In this document: piece by piece, positions 22,320 through 28,091 of the stretch
How the letters are laid out: every line of letters begins with the position of its first letter
Numbering within the stretch: position 1 is the stretch's first letter
Assembly (NCBI GenBank): GCA_036309765.1
Contig: JAXJTE010000004.1
Span: 1 to 28,091, forward strand
Source: Caryophanon sp036309765
GTDB lineage: Bacteria > Bacillota > Bacilli > Bacillales_A > Planococcaceae
DNA: 28,091 bases
Reading direction: 5' to 3'
Made by a program: the position numbers and the translations under genes
The notes under the pieces: generated by a model
What the model saw: only the letters and a program-made list of their open reading frames with translations
The model's database searches: none
What the model was told of the DNA's origin: nothing

Positions 22320-23255
22320 TTAGCGATTTTCTTCTGTTAATGCACCGACTTGCATCTTTTCCTCGCTCGTTGCTTCGACATCGTTTTCAGTTACTGCAAC
22401 GTCTAAATACTCCTCAAGCGTCACATTTTTCTTCTTAATATCAGCTGCGACGTCCTTGCCGACATAGCGGAAATGCCACGATTCATACATAAAGCCAGTT
22501 AAATGCTCTTTGCCTCTTGGATAACGTAAAATAAAGCCGTACTCATGCGCGTTATCGACAAGCCATTTACCTGCTGGCGTATTACCGAATGCCTCTGTTA
22601 GCCACAATTCTTCCTTGCCGATTTCGCCAATATCAAATGCCAGACCTGTTTGATGCTCTGAGTGTCCTGGACGTGCGCTGTAACGGTCCGCTTCTGCTTG
22701 GCCGTCACGTGCTACGTAATTTGTATACAACGTCTCCTGGTACGCATATGAGCGGAATCCGCTAAATGCTGTTAGGCGAATGTTTTTCTGTTTTGCGGCT
22801 TGAATCATTTCATCGACCGCTTCTTGTGCAACTGGGTCTACACCAGGCTCATAGGAAGCTGGTAATGGGTACTGCTTATTTGCAAGTAAAATGCCGTCAA
22901 TGTACGTCGGTGTTGTCGCCGCTGCTTGCGCCTCAATGTACTGTCTCGCATCCGTTACACTCGGTTGTACTTCCTTTTGTGTTGGTTGCTCCTCTACATT
23001 CGGTTGCTGTAGCTCTTCTGTTTGCTCATTTGTCACCGGCGCGTTCACTTCAGGTACTTCCATCGTTTCGTTTTGTATTTCATTTGGCGCTTGTGTCGTC
23101 GTTTCCTCTGTAGCTGTCGTTGCTGATTGCTGCGGCGTTACGTCGTCTGTTCCACTCGTTACTGTATAATAAATGCCGCCAACTAGCGCTAGCGCAAGTA
23201 CTGTTGATGCACCGATGACCGCATTTGTTTTCATTTTTCGTTTTTGACCTGTCAT
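22320..23255 (-). CDS. VanY/LdcB-type D-alanyl-D-alanine (or L,D-) carboxypeptidase
   Basis: 311 aa from the ATG at 23255, which has AAGAAGGG six bases upstream; the GTG at 23279 overlaps that signal. A basic start (TGQKRKMKT) and one hydrophobic helix (about 12-32) form a signal anchor. A Thr/Glu/Gln-rich low-complexity linker (about 35-100) follows, then the peptidase M15B/VanY domain: TAFSGFRSYAYQETLY, the zinc signature ARPGHSEHQTGLAFDIGE and the final ESWHFRYVG. It acts outside the membrane, trimming D-Ala (or the L,D bond) from stem peptides. No lipobox cysteine is present, so it is anchored by the helix. It ends in the terminator shared with cls. Confidence 0.9.
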   Translation of the reverse strand: MTGQKRKMKTNAVIGASTVLALALVGGIYYTVTSGTDDVTPQQSATTATEETTTQAPNEIQNETMEVPEVNAPVTNEQTEELQQPNVEEQPTQKEVQPSVTDARQYIEAQAAATTPTYIDGILLANKQYPLPASYEPGVDPVAQEAVDEMIQAAKQKNIRLTAFSGFRSYAYQETLYTNYVARDGQAEADRYSARPGHSEHQTGLAFDIGEIGKEELWLTEAFGNTPAGKWLVDNAHEYGFILRYPRGKEHLTGFMYESWHFRYVGKDVAADIKKKNVTLEEYLDVAVTENDVEATSEEKMQVGALTEENR

Positions 23256-23331
23256 GCTTAACCCTTCTTTCTCGTTCACTGCTTTTATTTTACCATCGTA
23301 TACAATGGATTTCGACTATATCGATTACGCC

Positions 23332-23364
23332 AAAAAGACTGCTCGGCACATACACCTCGCAGCC
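23332..23364 (-). terminator. Terminator after the AraC-family gene
   Basis: Minus-strand stem GGCTGC/GCAGTC (23359-23364 with 23337-23342) with a GAGG/CCGAG-like inner pairing, followed by five Ts. Confidence 0.6.
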
Positions 23365-23384
23365 TTTTCGTGACAATGTGTTAT

Positions 23385-24179
23385 TTACGCATGGTCATAC
23401 ATATGCTCGTTCATGTCGAAACGATAAAACTTATGATGCAGCTCATCTCTGAAATGCTTCGGCGTCACACCTGTATATTTTTTGAAAATGCGTGTGAAGT
23501 AGCTTTGGTTACAAAAATGGAACTGTGTTGAAATCGACGTAATACTTTTATTCGTGTGGCGTAAATAGTACTGTGACTCTTCTACGCGTCGTACGTTCAA
23601 GTATTCAACTAACGTAATGCCAACATGCTCGCGGAAAATGCGTGATAGGTGGCTTGTGCTAATTTGAAAATTCGCAGCGATGCTTTCCACTGTTAAATTT
23701 TGCTCAAGCTCATCATTTATGTACATAATCACTTTATTTACCGTTTGATGCTTAAACATCGGCTGTTTGCGATCTGCAATAAAGTTGACAAAGAAGTCGA
23801 TTAAATCATCCGCAAATTGTAAAAACTCTGCGTCGCGCATTTGGTTATCAATCATATCGTCACATGCTACGCTAAAGGCAAACGCTTTTTTAGCGGGCAC
23901 TTGATTGTCGAGTAACTTCCTCGCCACGATTGAAGATAACGTTTTAAAATACGAACGGACTACTTTAATTACTTTCTTTCCAAAACGGACTGTTAATAAA
24001 TCAATAATACTGTGCAATGACTTTTTCGCCTTCGCAGCTTCTAAATGATAAATTTCAAAAATCAATTTTGTTTCTAATGCAAAAAAGTCTTCCATTCCTT
24101 CATAGTCGTTCATGCTATCAATTTCTTGAAAATAACGTTTAGAAATTGCTTCTGCCATCGAATGTTGGTGTAGTTGCAT
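23385..24179 (-). CDS. AraC-family transcriptional regulator
   Basis: 264 aa. The C-terminal 100 residues are an AraC/XylS DNA-binding domain with two helix-turn-helices: LTVESIAANFQISTSHLSRIF and SITSISTQFHFCNQSYFTRIF, ending YTGVTPKHFRDE. The N-terminal 155 residues are helical (EAAKAKKSLHSIIDLLTVRF, KVVRSYFKTLSSIVARKL, AFAFSVACDDMID) and resemble the helical linker region of other Firmicute AraC proteins rather than a cupin sensor; no ligand can be named. It is transcribed away from the LytTR regulator, with a 517-bp gap between their starts. Target genes are unknown; the adjacent LytTR/CoA-transferase unit is a candidate by position only. Confidence 0.9.
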   Translation of the reverse strand: MQLHQHSMAEAISKRYFQEIDSMNDYEGMEDFFALETKLIFEIYHLEAAKAKKSLHSIIDLLTVRFGKKVIKVVRSYFKTLSSIVARKLLDNQVPAKKAFAFSVACDDMIDNQMRDAEFLQFADDLIDFFVNFIADRKQPMFKHQTVNKVIMYINDELEQNLTVESIAANFQISTSHLSRIFREHVGITLVEYLNVRRVEESQYYLRHTNKSITSISTQFHFCNQSYFTRIFKKYTGVTPKHFRDELHHKFYRFDMNEHMYDHA

Positions 24180-24696
24180 AGACCCACTCCCCGTCTTTTT
24201 GTAAACTTTTTGAATATTTTCAATGTAAGCTCTCCAAAGTAATCGTAATCAAACATGAAGAAAAATGCACTAACAATATTACATTTTATAAAATTATTTA
24301 AATCTTTTTGCCTAAAAATTGTACGTTTCCCTTGCTTTCGAAAGACAACTTAACCAATCTTGCTATTATTATAGCGAATTTTACCATAAATTATACATTT
24401 TCTTCAATATTTTTTTAAAATTCTATTGATTCTTTTTTCATATTTTTCTACACAGCCATAACAACTTTTGTTACAATACTCTATCAATCGATCTCAATTA
24501 TTAGAAAAAAGCTATCAAAGATGGTATAGTCCGAATATATGGAAAAATTGCACGAATTCTATCATATAAAAACCATTTCCATTTTTGTAAAGCGCAAATT
24601 TTTCTAATTTATTCTCGAATATGCACTAATATTTTCAGGGATTATGTAGTAAAATAGTGTATTATTAATAATTATTAACTAATGAGGTGTTAAGAA
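24180..24696. other. Very AT-rich divergent intergenic region
   Basis: 517 bp between the AraC-family gene and the LytTR regulator. No gene with a ribosome binding site is seen. It contains a minus-strand TATAAT (24368-24373) within GCTATAATAATAGC, a plus-strand TAAAAT (24650-24655) close to the LytTR gene, and three CGAATAT/TTATTCTCGAA-like motif occurrences discussed separately. The length and AT content suggest several operators. Confidence 0.55.
24608..24619 (+). promoter_or_regulatory. Shared motif, copy 1 (before the LytTR gene)
   Basis: TTTATTCTCGAA, followed by TATGC. The identical 12 bases recur at 25428-25439 upstream of the CoA-transferase gene. A related CCGAATATATGG lies near 24531. 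Operator function is inference. Confidence 0.35.
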
Positions 24697-25347
24697 GTGG
24701 ATCCGAAACAAATCGAAGAAATCATGGATGTCATTAAAGAATTTTTCCCAGACAATACATCTATCGCTATTTCTGATACTAATTCATACTTATATTACCA
24801 ACCGAGTAAAAAAGTTGACTTAAAAATTAAAGCTGGCGATCCAATCAAAGAAGGTTCAGCAGCACACAAAGCGCTAACTTATGGACAAAAAATTAGCACG
24901 TACATTGAGCCTGATGTATTTGGCGTACCTTACTATGGTATGAGTATTCCGTTAATTGAAGAGGGAGAAACAAAAGGTGCTATCACTGCCGTATTCCCTC
25001 AAAAGCCATCTCCATTCTTAACGAATTACATTACGATTAAGATTGACGATTGCTGGTACCCAATTAAGCATGACCAAGTAATCTATTTAGAAACACAATT
25101 ACGTAAAACATTCGTGAAAACAATGAACCGTGAAGGCTATCACCGTTTAAACTTAAGTGACCTTGAGCTATTTTTAGCGCCTGACTCATTTATCCGATGC
25201 CACCGTTCATACATCGTGAACATCGATTATATTGAAGAAATTCAACCAGATTCACATTCAACATTCCTATTAATTATGAAAGATGGCACGCGCATTCCAG
25301 TCTCTCAACGTTATGCAAGCTATTTCCGTCGTTCATTAGGATTCTAA
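24697..25347 (+). CDS. LytTR-domain transcriptional regulator with N-terminal PAS-like sensor
   Basis: 216 aa from a GTG with GAGGTG seven bases upstream. Residues about 112-214 form a LytTR DNA-binding domain, with the hallmark FIRCHRSYIVNIDYIEEI and the end DGTRIPVSQRYASYFRRSLG. Residues 1-105 carry no receiver domain; instead they show a small PAS-like sensor pattern (SIAISDTNSYLYYQP, GDPIKEGSAAHKAL, EPDVFGVPYYGMSIPLIEEG, KGAITAVF) that I associate with N-termini of some Firmicute chemoreceptors. So this is probably a one-component sensor-regulator for a small ligand rather than a two-component response regulator. It lies directly upstream of the CoA-transferase, separated by a strong terminator, and shares a 12-nt motif with it. 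Confidence 0.85.
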   Translation: MDPKQIEEIMDVIKEFFPDNTSIAISDTNSYLYYQPSKKVDLKIKAGDPIKEGSAAHKALTYGQKISTYIEPDVFGVPYYGMSIPLIEEGETKGAITAVFPQKPSPFLTNYITIKIDDCWYPIKHDQVIYLETQLRKTFVKTMNREGYHRLNLSDLELFLAPDSFIRCHRSYIVNIDYIEEIQPDSHSTFLLIMKDGTRIPVSQRYASYFRRSLGF

Positions 25348-25355
25348 ATGTAAGT

Positions 25356-25390
25356 AACCGGATTCGCATCTGCGAATCCGGTTTTCTTTT
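25356..25390 (+). terminator. Intrinsic terminator after the LytTR gene
   Basis: Perfect 13-bp stem AACCGGATTCGCA/TGCGAATCCGGTT (25356-25368 with 25371-25383) followed by TTCTTTT, starting 8 nt after the stop. Confidence 0.92.
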
Positions 25391-25408
25391 GCCAAAAAGC
25401 ATATTCCA

Positions 25409-25423
25409 AAGAAAGCGTTTCCA
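25409..25423 (+). promoter_or_regulatory. cre-like CcpA operator upstream of the CoA-transferase
   Basis: AAGAAAGCGTTTCCA fits the cre consensus WTGNAANCGNWNNCW with a single mismatch. Its position upstream of an acetate/succinate CoA-handling enzyme makes carbon catabolite control plausible. Confidence 0.5.
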
Positions 25424-25427
25424 ACAT

Positions 25428-25454
25428 TTTATTCTCGAAAAAACGAATATATTC
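25428..25454 (+). promoter_or_regulatory. Shared motif, copy 2, with adjoining palindrome
   Basis: TTTATTCTCGAA (25428-25439), identical to the copy at 24608-24619, then a short A run and CGAATATATTC, which includes the 10-bp palindrome GAATATATTC (25445-25454). It may be a regulator binding site for the CoA-transferase promoter. Confidence 0.4.
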
Positions 25455-25601
25455 TACTAAAATGCTTAAAAAACCATTTTTCATGTTTTATTTGAAGAAA
25501 ATGTGACAATTACGTGTTAGACTTACGTTATTCCGGTCAATGGTGGCCGTAAATTAAAAAACTGAAAATTACAAATTCGCACTTAGCGGTTTGTTTTTAC
25601 G

Positions 25602-25621
25602 CCTTTATTCATGAATAAGGG
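25602..25621 (+). promoter_or_regulatory. Imperfect palindrome in the CoA-transferase leader
   Basis: CCTTTATTCATGAATAAGGG: a 14-bp perfect core (25605-25618) extended by C-G pairs across one T-G position. It lies about 35 nt before the start codon, so it could be an operator or an mRNA hairpin near the ribosome binding site. Confidence 0.4.
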
Positions 25622-25655
25622 GCATATTTTATTTAACTAGGGGGAGAATTTTCAA

Positions 25656-27170
25656 ATGACTAACTTTGAAAACCGTATTGGCGTTAAATCTTTATTAGAC
25701 AAAGTTGTAACAGCAGATCAAGCAGCGGCGCTTATCTCTGACGGCGATGTAGTAGGTATGTCTGGTTTCACTCGTGCTGGAGATGCAAAAGTTGTACCAA
25801 TGGCTTTAGCTGAGCGCGCGAAAACAGAAAAATTCCAAATCGACGTTTACACTGGTGCATCATTAGGTCCAGAAGTTGATAAACATTTAGCAGAAGCTGG
25901 CGCAATCCGCAAACGTGGCCCATTCCAAGCTGACGCTGGTATCCGTAACATGATCAATGCTGGTCAAGTAACATACGTTGACGCTCACCTTTCTCACAAC
26001 GCTGAGTTAGTACGTCAAGGCATTATCGGACCAATCAAATATGCGATTTTAGAAGCAGTAGCAATCACTGAAGATGGCATGATCATTCCAACAACTTCTG
26101 TTGGTAACTCAAACATTTTCGCTGATTACGCTGAAAATATCATTATCGAGTTAAACACATCTCACCCTGAAACATTAATCGGTATCCACGACATTTACAC
26201 ACCTGCTGAGCAAGGTAACCGTGGTCCAATTCCAATGACAGATCCTGAGCAACGTATCGGTACAATCGGTATTAAAGTTGACCCAGCTAAAATTAAAGCA
26301 ATCGTTCTTTCTGAAGAGCCAGACGCTCCTTCAATGATCGTTCCTCCAGATGAGGAAACTCAAACAATGGCAAACATTTTATTAGACTTCTTCCGTGATG
26401 AAATTAAAGCGGGTCGTTTAACAAACGAATTAATGCCATTACAATCTGGTGTAGGTTCTGTAGCAAACGCTGTACTTGACGGCTTCGCTGATTCAGAATT
26501 CGAAAACTTAGTAGTAGCTTCTGAAGTATTACAAGATGCAGTATTCAACTTAATCGACGCTGGTAAAGTTCGCTTTGCAGCAGCTGCTTCTATTACACTT
26601 ACTAAAGAGTTACAAGACAAAGTTTACGGTAACTTAGAGAAATATGCGGACAAAATTTGCTTACGTCCACAAGAAATTTCTAACCACCCTGAATTAATCC
26701 GTCGTTTAGGTTTAATCTCAATCAACACTGCACTTGAGTTAGACATTTACGGTAACGTTAACTCTACACACGTTTCAGGTACAAAAATGATGAACGGTAT
26801 CGGCGGTTCTGGTGACTTCGCTCGTAACGCTCGTTTAGGTATCTTCGTAACGAAATCATATGCTAAAGGTGGCGCAATTTCTTCAATCGTACCAATGGCG
26901 TCTCACGTAGACCACACTGAGCATGATGTAGATGTAATCGTAACTGAGCAAGGTTTAGCTGACTTACGTGGCTTAGCACCAAAAGAGCGTGCTGCTGTAA
27001 TCATCGAAAACTGTGCACACCCAGACTACAAAGAGCAATTATGGGATTACTACAACCGTGCTGTAGAAGCTACGGGTAACCAACATACGCCTCACATTTT
27101 ATCTGAAGCGTTATCTTGGCACGTAAGCCTTGCTGAAAACAAAACAATGAAAAAAGAATTAGCTAAATAA
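25656..27170 (+). CDS. Acetyl-CoA hydrolase/transferase family, probable succinyl-CoA:acetate CoA-transferase
   Basis: 504 aa, the length of class I succinyl-CoA:acetate CoA-transferases (Cat1/AarC type). Visible: the N-terminal GDVVGMSGFTRAGDAKVVP, the catalytic glutamate in VVASEVLQDAVF (E290), the oxyanion-loop GIGGSGDFARNA (about 387-398), and the late VIVTEQGLADLRGL. The family moves CoA between succinate and acetate (or propionate), allowing acetate use or a bypass of succinyl-CoA synthetase; hydrolysis is the alternative activity. It has a GGGGGAG ribosome binding site, a leader with a cre-like site and palindrome, and a terminator. Codon use is extremely biased (Leu almost only TTA, Arg CGT, Gly GGT), indicating very high expression. 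The LytTR regulator just upstream may control it. Confidence 0.92.
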   Translation: MTNFENRIGVKSLLDKVVTADQAAALISDGDVVGMSGFTRAGDAKVVPMALAERAKTEKFQIDVYTGASLGPEVDKHLAEAGAIRKRGPFQADAGIRNMINAGQVTYVDAHLSHNAELVRQGIIGPIKYAILEAVAITEDGMIIPTTSVGNSNIFADYAENIIIELNTSHPETLIGIHDIYTPAEQGNRGPIPMTDPEQRIGTIGIKVDPAKIKAIVLSEEPDAPSMIVPPDEETQTMANILLDFFRDEIKAGRLTNELMPLQSGVGSVANAVLDGFADSEFENLVVASEVLQDAVFNLIDAGKVRFAAAASITLTKELQDKVYGNLEKYADKICLRPQEISNHPELIRRLGLISINTALELDIYGNVNSTHVSGTKMMNGIGGSGDFARNARLGIFVTKSYAKGGAISSIVPMASHVDHTEHDVDVIVTEQGLADLRGLAPKERAAVIIENCAHPDYKEQLWDYYNRAVEATGNQHTPHILSEALSWHVSLAENKTMKKELAK

Positions 27171-27186
27171 TCTTTTTCATACAAAT

Positions 27187-27220
27187 AGCCTCGATGCAAC
27201 TTTGCATCGAGGCTTATTTT
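27187..27220 (+). terminator. Intrinsic terminator after the CoA-transferase
   Basis: Perfect 12-bp stem AGCCTCGATGCA/TGCATCGAGGCT (27187-27198 with 27203-27214) followed by TATTTTAT. It may also end transcription of the convergent gene from the other side. Confidence 0.88.
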
Positions 27221-27226
27221 ATGACG

Positions 27227-27640
27227 TTACATATCTGTATGTCGTGTATGATTTGTTTCGTTCGTATCTGTTTGCTCGTTAAAATATTGTGATGGGTTTT
27301 GCGGCCCTTCATTATTCATACGCGCTTCGCTGAACTTCACAGCATTGCCTGTATCGTTATCTTCAATCGGCAAGTCGGTCATCGTTGTGTCCGCTGCTGG
27401 AGTAGTTGATTTAAACTGCGCTGCTGCATCTTGTACTTTTTCTTTCAACGTTGCACCTTCAGATGAGTTGAATTGCTGTGCTGCGCCTTTTCCTTGCTCC
27501 ATTAAGCCGTTTAATTTTGTTTTCGATTGGTTTAATACGTCCATCGCTTTATCGCGGTTTTCAGGTTTCTTTAAATATTGTGCTGCACCTACTGCTAAGC
27601 CTGCTAAAACGACACCTAAACCTTTTTTATCGATTGCCAT
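27227..27640 (-). CDS. Small SigB-controlled stress protein with N-terminal hydrophobic helix
   Basis: 137 aa. It begins MAIDKKGLGVVLAGLAVGAA, a short glycine/alanine-rich hydrophobic helix, then a charged, helix-forming stretch (KKPENRDKAMDVLNQSKTKL, GATLKEKVQDAAAQFKS) and a polar, disordered tail rich in Asn, Thr and His. The layout resembles YtxH-type general stress proteins but I cannot assign a named family. The start at 27640 lies about ten bases after GGGAGG; the ATG at 27649 is one base from it. A consensus SigB promoter lies at 27697-27721, which is the best evidence for its role. Confidence 0.8.
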   Translation of the reverse strand: MAIDKKGLGVVLAGLAVGAAQYLKKPENRDKAMDVLNQSKTKLNGLMEQGKGAAQQFNSSEGATLKEKVQDAAAQFKSTTPAADTTMTDLPIEDNDTGNAVKFSEARMNNEGPQNPSQYFNEQTDTNETNHTRHTDM

Positions 27641-27696
27641 AGTTTTCATTCCTCCCAAAAATAAAATGACTTTCTAATATTATTCTAGTTCTTTAT

Positions 27697-27721
27697 ATTC
27701 CCGACACGTTTTTCTTTAAAC
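27697..27721 (-). promoter_or_regulatory. SigB-dependent promoter of the small stress protein
   Basis: Minus strand: GTTTAA (27716-27721), 13-bp spacer, GGGAAT (27697-27702). Both hexamers and the spacer length equal those of the autoregulatory promoter before rsbV at 4556-4580. Confidence 0.88.
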
Positions 27722-27754
27722 ATATTCGTAACAATTTGTCCTATTTTACTTCTG

Positions 27755-27782
27755 TTCAAACCTGAAGATTCATAGGTAAAAT
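27755..27782 (+). promoter_or_regulatory. Candidate promoter for the small membrane ORF
   Basis: TTCAAA (27755-27760), 16-bp spacer, TAAAAT (27777-27782), about 70 nt upstream of the ORF start. The -35 is weak. Confidence 0.35.
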
Positions 27783-27853
27783 AAAAGTATGAGCCACAAT
27801 TTACATAGAAAAACTACTAGCAGTTTGACGACGCTTGCATGGAGATGATGTTG

Positions 27854-27955
27854 ATGAAGCAAACTTTATACGAGGATTTAGTTCGCGTATCCAAGTATTT
27901 AGGAAGTGCGTTTGCGATTACCGTTTTGACGTTAGTTATTTTAAAAACATTTTGA
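27854..27955 (+). CDS. Tiny membrane peptide ORF (33 aa), probably truncated by an IS end
   Basis: MKQTLYEDLVRVSKYLGSAF followed by AITVLTLVILKTF. A polar N-terminus leads into one transmembrane helix. The ATG at 27854 follows TGGAGATGAT at reasonable spacing. The stop codon TGA (27953-27955) lies inside the sequence I assign to the IS200/IS605-type right end, whose boundary falls at about 27952, so the native reading frame may have been longer. Short one-helix membrane proteins of this size are common in Bacillales, so it might also be nearly complete. No family recognised. Confidence 0.5.
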   Translation: MKQTLYEDLVRVSKYLGSAFAITVLTLVILKTF

Positions 27956-28091
27956 GACTCCCACGGCTAAAGCCGCAAGCCCTTCATCTTGCGATGTACG
28001 GGTGGGATTCTTGAGTGATTTACCGTTCGCAATTCATTTCTGCTTTGAACAATCCTCAAGATTAGGGTATCTCATTACCCCTCCCTATCCA
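27952..28091 (-). mobile_element. Right end and omega-RNA-like region of an IS200/IS605-family element (partial)
   Basis: On the minus strand the segment reads AATCCCACCCGTAC, GCAAGATGAAGGGCTTGC, GGCTTTAGCCGTGGGAGT and ends TCTCAA. This is the familiar 3' end of TnpB-bearing IS605/IS1341-type elements: an outer CCCAC/GTGGG stem enclosing CGGCTTTAGCCG and GCAAG/CTTGC hairpins, with a terminal TCAA cleavage-type tetranucleotide. The element would lie to the right, with tnpB on the minus strand beyond position 28091; no TnpB coding sequence can be recognised in the 140 bases visible. Confidence 0.6.

Noticed and set aside
24256..24354. Short plus-strand frame starting MKKNALTILHF in the AT-rich intergenic region
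   Set aside because: No ribosome binding site and only AT-rich codons; probably chance.
25511..25532. TACGTGTTA and TACGTTATT as possible LytTR direct repeats
   Set aside because: They are about 13 bp apart rather than the 21-22 bp typical of LytTR sites, and match the consensus only loosely.
1..28091. CRISPR array, prophage, or defence island
   Set aside because: No regularly spaced repeats, no phage structural or integrase genes, and no defence families other than the chromosomal ndoAI-ndoA pair were seen.

Overview
The window looks like a chromosomal core segment of a low-to-mid GC Firmicute of the order Bacillales. It is most plausibly a Lysinibacillus/Solibacillus-like member of the Planococcaceae. 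Three things support this: the gene families, the strong AGGAGG-type ribosome binding sites with frequent TTG/GTG starts, and the gene order from tRNA-Asn through SprT, Tex, SigB, the Rsb genes, MazF/MazE, Alr, AcpS, rhomboid, YdbT, YdbS and CshA to MurF and Ddl. That order reproduces the Bacillus subtilis ddl-murF-cshA-ydbS-ydbT-ydcA-acpS-alr-ndoAI-ndoA-rsb-sigB-ydcI-ydcK-trnS block. Genus assignment is inference only.

Layout. 1-17.9 kb is almost entirely minus strand. In transcription order it holds an unrecognised 249-aa protein, the ddl-murF pair, an Est30-like esterase, the cshA RNA helicase, two PH-domain membrane proteins, acpS, alr, the ndoAI-ndoA (MazEF-type) toxin-antitoxin pair, the general stress operon rsbT-rsbU-rsbV-rsbW-sigB, tex, a SprT-like protein and tRNA-Asn. 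A rhomboid protease is embedded on the plus strand. 18.1-22.3 kb is mostly plus strand, with rodA, a YwqG/DUF1963 protein and cardiolipin synthase, plus a 45-codon minus-strand gene at 19421-19558. 22.3-24.2 kb (minus) has a VanY-type carboxypeptidase and an AraC-family regulator. 24.7-27.2 kb (plus) has a LytTR-type regulator and a succinyl-CoA:acetate CoA-transferase-like enzyme with a cre-like site. 27.2-28.1 kb has a SigB-promoted small stress protein, a tiny membrane peptide and what appears to be the right end (omega-RNA region) of an IS200/IS605-type element running off the window.

How the parts work together. Alr, Ddl, MurF, RodA and the VanY carboxypeptidase form a peptidoglycan theme: D-Ala supply, D-Ala-D-Ala, pentapeptide precursor, glycan polymerisation and stem trimming. 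AcpS and cardiolipin synthase serve lipid metabolism. RsbT, RsbU, RsbV and RsbW form a partner-switching cascade controlling SigB, with a textbook SigB promoter (GTTTAA-N13-GGGAAT) before rsbV. The same promoter, element for element, precedes the small protein at 27227-27640, tying it to the general stress regulon.

No obviously new defence or biosynthetic system is present. The most notable signals are: an rsb operon that keeps RsbT but lacks rsbR, rsbS and rsbX, with a dispersed GC-rich palindromic repeat sitting where rsbR-rsbS lie in B. subtilis; a MazE-type antitoxin whose N-terminus no longer resembles a ribbon-helix-helix; a long structured cshA leader; a 12-nt motif shared upstream of the LytTR regulator and the CoA-transferase; and the IS605-like end that supplies the stop codon of a small membrane ORF.
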